Origin: Betaproteobacteria bacterium
GTDB taxonomy: Bacteria > Pseudomonadota > Gammaproteobacteria > Burkholderiales > SG8-39
Length of the DNA stretch: 7,798 nt
Direction: 5' to 3'
Assembly (NCBI GenBank): GCA_019237595.1
Contig: JAFAGU010000058.1
Span: 1-7,798 of the forward strand
Below the pieces are notes generated by a model. It saw only the letters and a list, made by a program, of their open reading frames with translations, did not search any database and was not told the origin of the DNA. Shown here one piece after another: positions 1 to 5,875 of the stretch; the first letter of the stretch is position 1; each line of letters starts with the position of its first letter. Position numbers and translations under genes: made by a program.

Positions 1-525
1 AAGAAGTCGCTCGATGGCACCGCGAAGGTGAGCCTGCGCGACGGCGCCATCAAGGGCGTGGACCTCGGGGCGATCCTGCAGAAGGTGAAGTCGATCGGCA
101 AGAAATCCGACGAGGGATCGGCGAGCACGCGCGACCAGACGACCTTCTCCGAGCTCAACGCGAGTTTCACGATCAAGAACGGCGTGGCGCACAACCAGGA
201 TCTCGACGTGAAGGCGCCGCTCCTGCGTGTAGGGGGCGCTGGCGACATCGATATCGGCAATTCGTCGCTCAACTACGTGGTCAAGGCATCCGTCGTCGCG
301 AGCACCGCCGGGCAGGGCGGCAAGGGCCTCGACCAGCTCGCGGGGCTGACGGTCCCGGTCAAGCTGAGCGGCCCCTTCGACAATCTCAAGTACCAGGTCG
401 ACTACGGCGCGGCGGCGGGCGAGCTGGCGAAGTCCAAGATCGGCGAGAAGGCGAAGGAAGCGCTCGACAAGAACAAGGTCGGCGACCAGGTGAAGGATCG
501 CCTGAAGGGACTGTTCGGGCGCTAG
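1..525 (+). CDS. AsmA family protein, C-terminal part (5' end outside window)
   Basis: The frame is open from base 1 to the TAG at 523-525, giving the last 174 residues of a longer protein. Seen: an LDGTAKVSLRDGAIKGVDL segment, a FSELNASFTIKNGVAHNQDL segment, then APLLRVGGAGDIDIG and LTVPVKLSGPFDNLKYQVD, ending in a Lys-rich helical tail. These are the repeated beta-strand signatures of the AsmA C-terminal domain. Known of the family: large inner-membrane-anchored periplasmic proteins (AsmA, TamB, YhdP relatives) linked to outer-membrane biogenesis and phospholipid transport. The N-terminal anchor lies outside the window, so the subfamily cannot be fixed. A GTG at 28 is in frame but is an internal codon, because conserved AsmA sequence continues upstream of it. 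The stop sits in a CTAG shared with the convergent ferrochelatase gene. No T-rich terminator hairpin is visible after it. Confidence 0.85.
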   Translation, partial: KKSLDGTAKVSLRDGAIKGVDLGAILQKVKSIGKKSDEGSASTRDQTTFSELNASFTIKNGVAHNQDLDVKAPLLRVGGAGDIDIGNSSLNYVVKASVVASTAGQGGKGLDQLAGLTVPVKLSGPFDNLKYQVDYGAAAGELAKSKIGEKAKEALDKNKVGDQVKDRLKGLFGR

Positions 526-527
526 CG
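520..527. repeat. 8-bp palindrome holding the stop codons of two convergent genes
   Basis: CGCTAGCG is a perfect inverted repeat. Its central CTAG (522-525) supplies TAG to the plus-strand asmA-like gene (523-525) and TAG to minus-strand hemH (524-522). It is too short to act as a terminator by itself. Confidence 0.6.
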
Positions 528-1430
528 GCCAGGCCCGGCGGCAATGTCGGCGAGCGCAGCGATCCACTCCGGCGACTCGTTCAGGCAGGGGATGTAGCGG
601 AAGTCCCTGCCGCCGGCGGCGAGGAAGGCCTCGCGCGCCGTGATGGCGATCTCCTCGAGCGTCTCGAGGCAGTCCGACACAAAACCGGGGCAGACGACGT
701 CCACGCGACTTACGCCGTCGCGCGCCAATTGCTCGAGTGCCGGCTGCGTATAGGGCTGCAGCCACCTCGCTGCGCCGAAGCGCGACTGGAACGTGACCAG
801 ATATTGGCTTTCGGCGAGCCCGAGACGCTCGGCGACGAGCTTTCCCGTCTCCAGGCATTGCCCCTGATAGGGGTCGCCTAGGTCGACGGCGCGCTGGGGC
901 AGGCCGTGGAAGCTCATGACGAGCTTCTCGCCCATGCCGTGCGCATCCCAGAAAGCCCGGACGCTCGCCGCGAGCGCGCCGATGTAGCCAGGATGCTCGT
1001 GGAAATCCCGCACGACGCGCGTGCCGGCTGGCAGCGCGTCGATCACGCTCTGCGTCGCGCTTCGCGAGTATTGCGGATAGAGCGGAACCGCCACCGGGCG
1101 CTGGAGCGTTTTCATGACTTCCTTGAGCGACGGCGCTCCGTAGCGCATCGCGAATTCGACGCGCGCCCCGGTTTTTGCGGCGAGCAGCTTCGCCTGGCGA
1201 GCCGTGTGGAAGGCGAGCGGCGAGCCATCCGGCGTCCAGATGAGCCGGTACTTCTCCGCCGACTTCGCCGGCCGCCTGCGCAGCACGATGCCGCGCAGGA
1301 TGGGGAGCCAGAGCCAGCGCGGCAGCCCGACCACCAGCGGATCGGAGAGGAATTCGTCGAGGTACGCGCGCACCGCCTCGGGCGTCGGCGCCGAAGGCGT
1401 GCCGAGGTTGACGAGGAGGACTTCGCTCAG
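522..1430 (-). CDS. hemH: Ferrochelatase (protoporphyrin ferrochelatase), probable CTG start
   Basis: Inserts Fe2+ into protoporphyrin IX, the last step of protohaem synthesis, in the cytoplasm or at the inner membrane face. Seen: VLLVNLGTPSAPTPEAVRAY at the N-terminus, PLYPQYS, SFHGLPQRAVDLGD with the family metal-site His (about residue 175 counted from the CTG), TFQSRFG, and CPGFVSDCLETLEE with the conserved acidic residue. The first standard start in frame is GTG at 1373, which would cut off the conserved NLGTP strand. Between the upstream in-frame stop (1484-1482) and 1373 there is no ATG, GTG, TTG, ATT, ATC or ATA. CTG at 1430-1428 is the only plausible initiator and gives 302 residues. 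It has no clear ribosome binding site and lies 13 bases after the hrcA stop, so translational coupling to hrcA is likely. The protein looks shorter than the E. coli enzyme (about 320), mainly around the PLYPQ region. The family call is firm; the start is uncertain. Confidence 0.9.
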   Translation of the reverse strand: MSEVLLVNLGTPSAPTPEAVRAYLDEFLSDPLVVGLPRWLWLPILRGIVLRRRPAKSAEKYRLIWTPDGSPLAFHTARQAKLLAAKTGARVEFAMRYGAPSLKEVMKTLQRPVAVPLYPQYSRSATQSVIDALPAGTRVVRDFHEHPGYIGALAASVRAFWDAHGMGEKLVMSFHGLPQRAVDLGDPYQGQCLETGKLVAERLGLAESQYLVTFQSRFGAARWLQPYTQPALEQLARDGVSRVDVVCPGFVSDCLETLEEIAITAREAFLAAGGRDFRYIPCLNESPEWIAALADIAAGPGR

Positions 1431-1443
1431 CGAGGGCGGCGGA

Positions 1444-2460
1444 TCAGTGCTGCGACAGCGCGCTCGAGAGCAGCTTCGCCGTCACGTCGACTATGGGAAC
1501 GACGCGGTCGTACGCCATGCGCGTGGGGCCGATCACGCCGACCGTGCCGACGACCTCGCCGTCCACCTTGTATGGCGAGGTCACGACGCTCACGTCGTCG
1601 GGCGCACTGGCGCCCGATTCGCCGCCGATGAAGATCTGCACGCCCTGGCCGCGCAGGGAGAGGTCGAGGATCCGCAGGAGCGAGGTCTTGCGCTCGAAGA
1701 GCTCGAGGAGCTGCTTCAGGCGGCCGACGTCCTGCGAGAGGTCGCGCACCGCGAAGAGGTTCCGCTCGCCGGATACCACGTATTGCTCGCTGCCTTCGGC
1801 GAGCGCCGACCCGGCTTCCAGGGCGGCGTTCATGAGCTTCAGCATGTCGGCGCGCAGGTCGCGGACCTCGGCTTGGAGCTTCGAGCGCATTTCCTCGAAG
1901 CTCTGCCCGGAGTAGTTCTGGTTGATGATGTTCGCCGCCTCGACCAGCTCCGAGGGCGAATATTCCCGGTCGGTGAAGAGGATCCGGTTCTGCACGTCGC
2001 CTTCCGGCGTGACGACGATGAGGAGGACGCGCTTCTCCGACAGGCGCAGGAATTCCACGTGGCGGAAGGTGACGGCCTTGCGCCGCGGCGTCATGACGAC
2101 GCCGGCGAACTGGCTGAGCTGCGAGAGCAGCTGCGAGGCGTTGTGGACGAGGCGCTGCGGATTGTCCGGATGCAAGTGCCCCTCGAGCTCGCGCAGCTCG
2201 CGTTGCTCGAGCTGCTTCACGATGAGCAGCGTGTCGACGAAGAACCGGTAGCCCGCGGGCGTGGGCACGCGCCCGGCCGAGGTATGCGGGCTCGCGATGA
2301 AGCCGAGCTCCTCGAGATCCGACATCACGTTGCGGATCGTCGCGGGCGAAAGGTCGAGGCCGGAGTACTTGGAAAGCGTGCGCGATCCGATCGGCTCGCC
2401 TTCCGCAATGTAGCGCTCGATCAAGGTCTTAAGCAGGATCTGGGCGCGCTTGTCCAGCAT
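1444..2460 (-). CDS. hrcA: Heat-inducible transcription repressor HrcA
   Basis: HrcA represses chaperone genes (groESL, and dnaK operons in some species) by binding CIRCE operators, and depends on GroEL for activity. Seen in 338 residues: an N-terminal winged-helix region with LLKTLIERYIAEGEPIGSRT (about 9-28) and LSPATIRNVMSDLEELGFI (37-55), followed by SPHTSAGRVPTPAGYRFFVD (57-76). A long GAF-like and dimerisation region follows, with FTDREYSPSELVEAANIINQ, and GVIGPTRMAYDRVVPIVD near the C-terminus. Length matches the family (about 340). The frame is open 74 codons further upstream, but that part is shadow sequence inside nadK; ATG 2460 begins the canonical MLDKRAQILL. No Shine-Dalgarno is visible. 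A TACAAT -10 lies six bases before the ATG, suggesting a leaderless mRNA. hemH follows after a short gap, so the two are probably co-transcribed. No full CIRCE element is seen in the window. Confidence 0.96.
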   Translation of the reverse strand: MLDKRAQILLKTLIERYIAEGEPIGSRTLSKYSGLDLSPATIRNVMSDLEELGFIASPHTSAGRVPTPAGYRFFVDTLLIVKQLEQRELRELEGHLHPDNPQRLVHNASQLLSQLSQFAGVVMTPRRKAVTFRHVEFLRLSEKRVLLIVVTPEGDVQNRILFTDREYSPSELVEAANIINQNYSGQSFEEMRSKLQAEVRDLRADMLKLMNAALEAGSALAEGSEQYVVSGERNLFAVRDLSQDVGRLKQLLELFERKTSLLRILDLSLRGQGVQIFIGGESGASAPDDVSVVTSPYKVDGEVVGTVGVIGPTRMAYDRVVPIVDVTAKLLSSALSQH

Positions 2461-2466
2461 GGATTC

Positions 2467-2476
2467 ATTGTACACT
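2467..2476. promoter_or_regulatory. Interlocked divergent -10 elements between hrcA and nadK
   Basis: Minus strand TACAAT (2472-2467) and plus strand TACACT (2471-2476) share two bases around the palindrome TGTACA (2469-2474). Usual -10 to start-site spacing puts the minus transcript start at or next to the hrcA ATG (2460), and the plus transcript start around 2483-2484. No convincing -35 is seen on the minus strand. TTGTCC at 2450-2455 is a weak plus-strand candidate, but its 15-base spacing is short. This is a sequence-only prediction. Confidence 0.45.
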
Positions 2477-2483
2477 CGGCCGC

Positions 2484-2516
2484 ATGCCCGTCGCCGCAGC
2501 GACCACGCCGAAGTGA
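2484..2516 (+). CDS. Possible 10-codon leader ORF upstream of nadK
   Basis: ATG at 2484 opens MPVAAATTPK and ends at TGA 2514-2516. That stop overlaps the proposed GTG start of nadK (2513-2515) as GTGA. The ATG sits almost exactly where the plus-strand -10 would start transcription, and neither ORF has a Shine-Dalgarno. It may therefore be a leaderless mini-ORF that delivers ribosomes to the nadK start. It has no Cys, His, Trp or Arg run that would suggest amino-acid attenuation. A chance ORF of this length is quite possible. Confidence 0.22.
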   Translation: MPVAAATTPK

Positions 2517-3418
2517 AGCCGAGCTTCGCGGGCGCTGCGCTCGAATTTCGCCGCGTCGCGGTGGTCGCGCGCGCGACGAGCGGCGAGATCGCGGCGTCGG
2601 CGCGGGAGCTTTCCCGCTTCCTCGAGGAGCGCGGCTGCGAAGTCTTTTTCGAGCGCGAGACGGCGGCGCAGCTCGGCGGCAAAGGGCTCGACTACTCCGA
2701 CATCGGCGCTCGCGCCGACCTCGCGGTGATTGTAGGCGGCGACGGAACCATGCTCGCCGCGGCGCGGAGCCTCGTCCGGCACCGCGTACCGCTCACCGGG
2801 GTCAACCAGGGGCGTCTCGGCTTCATGACCGACATCGGCCACGACGACATGCGCGCCGGCATCGGTGCCATCCTCGAGGGACGCTATACGCTCGAGGAGC
2901 GCGCCCTCCTGGATGCCGAGATCCTGCGCGGGGGACAAAGCGTCCTGCGCACGATCGCGCTTAACGAGGCGGTCGTGGGCAAAGGCGGCCAGGGCCGCCT
3001 GATCGAGTTCGAGCTCTCCATCGACGGCGAGTTCGTCTACCGCCTGCGCGGCGACGGCGTGATCGTCGCGACGCCCACGGGGTCCACCGCCTATGCGCTC
3101 TCGGCGCAGGGGCCGATCCTTCATCCGTCGGTGCCTGCGCTCGCGCTCGTCCCGCTCGCGCCGCACACGCTTTCGGCGCGGCCGGTGAGCGTGAGCGATC
3201 GCAGCGTGATCGAGATCGGCATCGTGCATGCCGCGGACGCGCGGGCGCACTTCGACGGCTTCGGCCTCACCGAAATGGCCGAAGGCGACCGGCTCGTGCT
3301 CAAGCGCTCCGAAGACAGCATTCGCTTCGTCCATCCGCCGGGATATCGCTACTTCGCCACGTTGCGCGAAAAGCTGCGCTGGAGCGAGGTCCTCGACAAG
3401 CCGATCGGGAAGGCCTAG
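2513..3418 (+). CDS. nadK: NAD kinase
   Basis: Phosphorylates NAD+ to NADP+ with ATP (or polyphosphate) in the cytoplasm, the only route to NADP. Seen: FRRVAVVARATSGEIAASA (start of the alpha/beta domain), VIVGGDGTMLAAARSLVRH with the key Asp at about residue 77, NQGRLGFMTD, LNEAVVGKGGQGRLIEFE, and GDGVIVATPTGSTAYALSAQ (about 180-199), followed by GPILHPSVPALALVPLAPHT. From GTG 2513 the product is 301 residues, matching the family (about 290-305). In-frame ATGs at 2450 and 2459 lie upstream of the predicted transcript start and overlap hrcA, so GTG 2513 is preferred, though it has no visible ribosome binding site. Where many homologues have a DGQ motif, this one reads FDGFGLTE. recN follows two bases after the stop, so the two form an operon. 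Function is confident; the exact start is inferred. Confidence 0.95.
   Translation: MKPSFAGAALEFRRVAVVARATSGEIAASARELSRFLEERGCEVFFERETAAQLGGKGLDYSDIGARADLAVIVGGDGTMLAAARSLVRHRVPLTGVNQGRLGFMTDIGHDDMRAGIGAILEGRYTLEERALLDAEILRGGQSVLRTIALNEAVVGKGGQGRLIEFELSIDGEFVYRLRGDGVIVATPTGSTAYALSAQGPILHPSVPALALVPLAPHTLSARPVSVSDRSVIEIGIVHAADARAHFDGFGLTEMAEGDRLVLKRSEDSIRFVHPPGYRYFATLREKLRWSEVLDKPIGKA
3407..3413 (+). promoter_or_regulatory. Ribosome binding site of recN
   Basis: GGGAAGG lies inside the last codons of nadK, seven bases before GTG 3421. It supports that GTG as the recN start and tight operon coupling. Confidence 0.6.
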
Positions 3419-3420
3419 CG

Positions 3421-5070
3421 GTGCTGAGGGCGCTGGAGCTTCGCGATTTCGTGATCGTCGAGCGTGTCTCGATGGAGCTCGGTGCCGGATTCACAGTGCT
3501 CACCGGCGAAACGGGGGCCGGCAAGTCCATCCTCGTCGACGCGATCGAGCTCGCGGTCGGGGGACGCGGCGACGCGATGCTCGTCCGAGAAGGCGCCGAG
3601 CGCGCCGAAATTTCCGCGGAGTTCGATGTCGGCGAAGCAAGCTCGCTTCTCGCTTGGCTCGCGGGACAGGAGCTCCAGGGCGACCCGGGCCGCGTGCTGC
3701 TGCGCCGGGTCATCGACCGGGCAGGGCGCTCGCGCTGCTTCATCAACGGGCACGCGGCGACGCTCGCCCAGCTGCGCGAGGCGGGAGAGCGGCTGGTGGA
3801 CATCCATGGCCAGCATGCGCACCAGTCGCTGCTGCGAGCGGCTTCCCAGCGCGAGCTCCTCGACGCGCAGGGCGCAACGCTGGCCCTCGCCCGGGAGACG
3901 GCGGAGCTGCATCGCTCGTGGCGGCGCCTCGAGGAGCTGGCACAGGAGGCGCAGAAGAACTTTGCCGCCCGCGAGGCCGAACGCGAGGAGCTCGAGGCAC
4001 GCGCACGCGAGTTGAAGAAGCTCGCGGTGCGGGAGGGCGAATGGGCGGAAGTGGAAGCGCGGCAAAAGCGCCTGGCGCACGGGTCCAGCCTCCTCGCGGG
4101 CGCGCAGTCGGCGCTCGAGGCGCTTGCCGAGGCGGAGGGCGCCTGTCTTTCCCAGCTTTCCGCGCTCGCGACCCAGCTGCGCGGGCTCGCATCGCACGAC
4201 GCGCAGCTTGCGCCGATCGTCGAGCTGCTCGCATCGGCGCAAGCCCAGGCCGGCGAGGCGGCTCGCGAGCTCCGCCACTATGCTTCGCGCGTGGACCTCG
4301 ATCCGGAGGCCTTGCGCGAAGCCGAGGCGCGCATCGAGTCGCTCCACGCCGCGGCGCGCAAATATCGCGTGAGGCCCGAGGCGCTGCACGAGCTTCTGCC
4401 GCAGGCCGAGACGCGGCTGCAGGAAATGGCGCTCGCCGTCGATCCGGAAGCGCTCGGTCGCGAGGTCGCCGCCGCGCGGGCGAAGTTCCAATCGGCGGCG
4501 CGGAAGCTTTCCTCGCAACGCAAGAAGGCGGCGGATGCGCTCTCGCGCGCGGTGACGGCGGCGATGCAGCAGCTCGCCATGGCCGGAGGACGCTTTTCCG
4601 TATCGCTGAAGGAATTGGAGGAACCGGGACCGACCGGGGCCGAGGAGATCGAGTTCGAGGTCGCCTCGCATCCGAGCCTTCCGCTGCGCCCGCTCGCGAA
4701 AGTCGCTTCGGGCGGCGAGCTCTCGAGAATCAGTCTGGCCATCCAGCTCGTCGCGGCGAAGTCTTCGCCGGTCGAAACGCTCGTATTCGACGAAGTCGAC
4801 GCGGGCATGGGCGGGGCGGTGGCCGAGACGATCGGCAAGTCGCTTCGGCGCCTTGGCAAGGAGTGCCAGGTGCTTTGCGTCACGCATCTCCCCCAGGTCG
4901 CCGCCCAGGGCGATGCTCAGTGGTCGGTCACCAAGTCGAGCGGCCGCAAGCTCGGCGTGGAGGCCGCCTGCCTGGATCGCCAGGCGCGGGTGGAGGAAAT
5001 CGCCCGCATGCTCGGCGGCGCCGCATCCACGGCGCGCAAGCACGCGGTGGAGCTCCTAGACGCCGTCTAG
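3421..5070 (+). CDS. recN: DNA repair ATPase RecN (SMC-like)
   Basis: RecN is a cytoplasmic SMC-family ATPase that acts early at DNA double-strand breaks, with RecA, in recombinational repair. Seen in 549 residues: N-terminal LRALELRDFVIVERVSMEL and Walker A GETGAGKS (29-36), then RCFINGHAATLAQLRE and the RecN motif LVDIHGQHAHQSLL. Next come a Glu/Arg/Ala-rich coiled-coil pair (about 145-405), the ABC signature VASGGELSRISLAIQL (SGGELS about 430-435), Walker B LVFDEVDAGMGG (Asp457, Glu458) and the switch-His VTHLPQVAAQGD (His489). All ATPase elements are intact and the length is typical. It starts at GTG 3421, two bases after the nadK stop. The 3' end overlaps fur by 15 bases on the opposite strand. 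No LexA-type operator is visible directly upstream, as expected if it is read through from nadK. Confidence 0.97.
   Translation: MLRALELRDFVIVERVSMELGAGFTVLTGETGAGKSILVDAIELAVGGRGDAMLVREGAERAEISAEFDVGEASSLLAWLAGQELQGDPGRVLLRRVIDRAGRSRCFINGHAATLAQLREAGERLVDIHGQHAHQSLLRAASQRELLDAQGATLALARETAELHRSWRRLEELAQEAQKNFAAREAEREELEARARELKKLAVREGEWAEVEARQKRLAHGSSLLAGAQSALEALAEAEGACLSQLSALATQLRGLASHDAQLAPIVELLASAQAQAGEAARELRHYASRVDLDPEALREAEARIESLHAAARKYRVRPEALHELLPQAETRLQEMALAVDPEALGREVAAARAKFQSAARKLSSQRKKAADALSRAVTAAMQQLAMAGGRFSVSLKELEEPGPTGAEEIEFEVASHPSLPLRPLAKVASGGELSRISLAIQLVAAKSSPVETLVFDEVDAGMGGAVAETIGKSLRRLGKECQVLCVTHLPQVAAQGDAQWSVTKSSGRKLGVEAACLDRQARVEEIARMLGGAASTARKHAVELLDAV
5056..5070. repeat. 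15-bp perfect palindrome forming the recN/fur convergent overlap
   Basis: CTAGACG, one C, then CGTCTAG: two perfect 7-base arms. The left arm contains the fur stop (complement of 5056-5058) and the right arm the recN stop (5068-5070), so the repeat coincides exactly with the overlap of the two genes. GGAG (5049-5052) and CTCC (5071-5074) could extend the stem, with a 3-base bulge. There is no T-tract on either side, so classical intrinsic termination is not supported. Confidence 0.6.
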
Positions 5071-5496
5071 CTCCTTGCGGTGCGGGCAATCGGGCTTGGT
5101 GCAGTCGCCGTAGAGCGCGAGGGAATGGCCGCGCAGCTGGAAGCCGCGCGCCTTCGCGACCTGCGTCTGCTTCTTCTCGATCTCGGCGTCGTAGAACTCC
5201 TCGACGCGGCCGCATTGCAGGCACACGAGGTGGTCGTGGTGGCCGCCCTGGTTCAGCTCGAAGACCGCCTTGCCGGTCTCGAAGTGCTGGCGCGAGAGCA
5301 GCCCCGCCTGCTCGAACTGCGTGAGAACGCGGTAGACGGTTGCGAGCCCGACGTCGATGCCCTCGCCGATGAGCGCCTTGTAGACGTCCTCGGCGGAAAG
5401 ATGGCGCACCTTGCTACCCTCGAAGAGCTCGAGGATCTTGCGTCGCGGCAGCGTCGCCTTGAGGCCGCTTTCCTTGAGGCTCTGCACTGCGCTCAT
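5056..5496 (-). CDS. fur: Ferric uptake regulator Fur
   Basis: Fe2+-dependent dimeric repressor of iron acquisition genes. Seen in 146 residues: an N-terminal winged helix with LKATLPRRKILELFEGS and HLSAEDVYKALIGEGIDVGL, and recognition helix ATVYRVLTQFEQAGLLSR. The C-terminal dimerisation and metal domain has HHDHLVCLQCGRVEEFYD. Metal ligands match E. coli Fur with an offset of one: His32, Glu80, His87 and His89 for the regulatory site; His86, Asp88, Glu107 and His124 for the second site; Cys92/Cys95 for structural zinc, plus a second pair Cys132/Cys137. ATG 5496 is the family start. A perfect TATAAT lies 8 bases upstream, so the leader would be only 0-3 bases, with no Shine-Dalgarno. It is divergent from bamE and convergent with recN. 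Fur rather than Zur or PerR is indicated by overall similarity and the Cys pattern. Confidence 0.96.
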   Translation of the reverse strand: MSAVQSLKESGLKATLPRRKILELFEGSKVRHLSAEDVYKALIGEGIDVGLATVYRVLTQFEQAGLLSRQHFETGKAVFELNQGGHHDHLVCLQCGRVEEFYDAEIEKKQTQVAKARGFQLRGHSLALYGDCTKPDCPHRKELDGV

Positions 5497-5500
5497 CGGC

Positions 5501-5510
5501 TATGATTATA
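5501..5510. promoter_or_regulatory. Interlocked divergent -10 elements between fur and bamE
   Basis: Minus strand TATAAT (5510-5505) matches the -10 consensus exactly; plus strand TATGAT (5501-5506) matches five of six. They overlap by two bases inside the near-palindrome CTATGATTATAG. Predicted starts fall about 2 bases before fur ATG 5496 and about 3 bases before bamE ATG 5516. No good -35 with normal spacing is seen on either strand. Confidence 0.5.
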
Positions 5511-5515
5511 GGCCC

Positions 5516-5875
5516 ATGTTTCGACGCTCGTTCCTCGCGGTCGCGACCGCGACGCTCGCCCTCGCCGCATGCAGCGTGCCGCGCATCCCGGGCATCACGC
5601 CCTACAGGATGGAGATCCAGCAGGGAAACTTCGTCTCGCAGGAGATGGTCTCGCAGCTGAAGCCCGGAATGACCAAGGACCAGGTTCGCGTGACGCTGGG
5701 CACGCCGCTGCTGACCGATATCTTCCACGGCAATCGCTGGGATTACGTGTATTGGAAGGAAGACGCCGCCGGGCGCCGCGAGCAGCGAAAGCTCGCCGTC
5801 TATTTCGAGGATGGCAAGCTCACCCGCGTCGACGGCGACGTCGTCCCGGCACCCGAAAAGGAAGTGGCCAAGTGA
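5516..5875 (+). CDS. bamE: Outer membrane protein assembly factor BamE (SmpA/OmlA lipoprotein)
   Basis: Small lipoprotein of the BAM complex, which inserts beta-barrel proteins into the outer membrane. Seen in 119 residues: a signal peptide with FRR at the N-terminus, a hydrophobic core FLAVATATLALAA and lipobox LALAAC with lipidated Cys19. Residue 20 is Ser, not Asp, consistent with transport to the outer membrane. The mature part has PYRMEIQQGNFVSQEMVSQL, LKPGMTKDQVRVTLGTPLLT (48-67), FHGNRWDYVYW and KLAVYFEDGKLTRVDGD, the SmpA/OmlA domain. Length is close to E. coli BamE (113). The frame is open upstream into fur, but ATG 5516 places the signal peptide correctly. No good Shine-Dalgarno is seen, and the predicted leader is about 3 bases. 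The stop overlaps the dapB GTG, so the two genes are probably co-transcribed and coupled. Confidence 0.95.
   Translation: MFRRSFLAVATATLALAACSVPRIPGITPYRMEIQQGNFVSQEMVSQLKPGMTKDQVRVTLGTPLLTDIFHGNRWDYVYWKEDAAGRREQRKLAVYFEDGKLTRVDGDVVPAPEKEVAK
5860..5864 (+). promoter_or_regulatory. Ribosome binding site of dapB
   Basis: GGAAG, preceded by AAAA, lies seven bases before GTG 5872 inside the end of bamE. It supports the overlapping GTG as the dapB start. Confidence 0.6.

Noticed and set aside
1371..1373. GTG as the hemH start
   Set aside because: It would remove the conserved VLLVNLGTP strand that is clearly encoded upstream in the same frame.
2468..2495. Possible CIRCE operator for HrcA autoregulation
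   Set aside because: One half resembles TTAGCACTC only at CACTC, and the second half expected nine bases later is absent. Not supported as CIRCE.
1204..2964. Long plus-strand open frame (586 codons) opposite hemH/hrcA and running into nadK
   Set aside because: It is a shadow of GC-rich codon use: low-complexity Arg/Glu/Ala/Leu composition, no recognisable domain, and it covers three well-supported genes in other frames.
3792..3799. GCTGGTGG, identical to the E. coli Chi site, inside recN
   Set aside because: A single copy in GC-rich coding sequence is easily chance, and Chi specificity in this organism is unknown.
3415..5043. Minus-strand open frame of 542 codons opposite recN
   Set aside because: Mirror of recN codon bias, rich in Arg/Leu/Ala with no family motifs. 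RecN has all ATPase motifs in the sense frame.
3228..5324. Plus-strand open frame of 698 codons across nadK, recN and fur
   Set aside because: Composition is almost wholly Arg/Ala/Gly, typical of an out-of-frame reading in GC-rich DNA, and it spans three real genes on both strands.
5497..5515. Possible Fur box for fur autoregulation
   Set aside because: TATAATCATAGCC matches parts of the GATAAT-type repeats, but the match is explained by the -10 element and the third hexamer agrees poorly.
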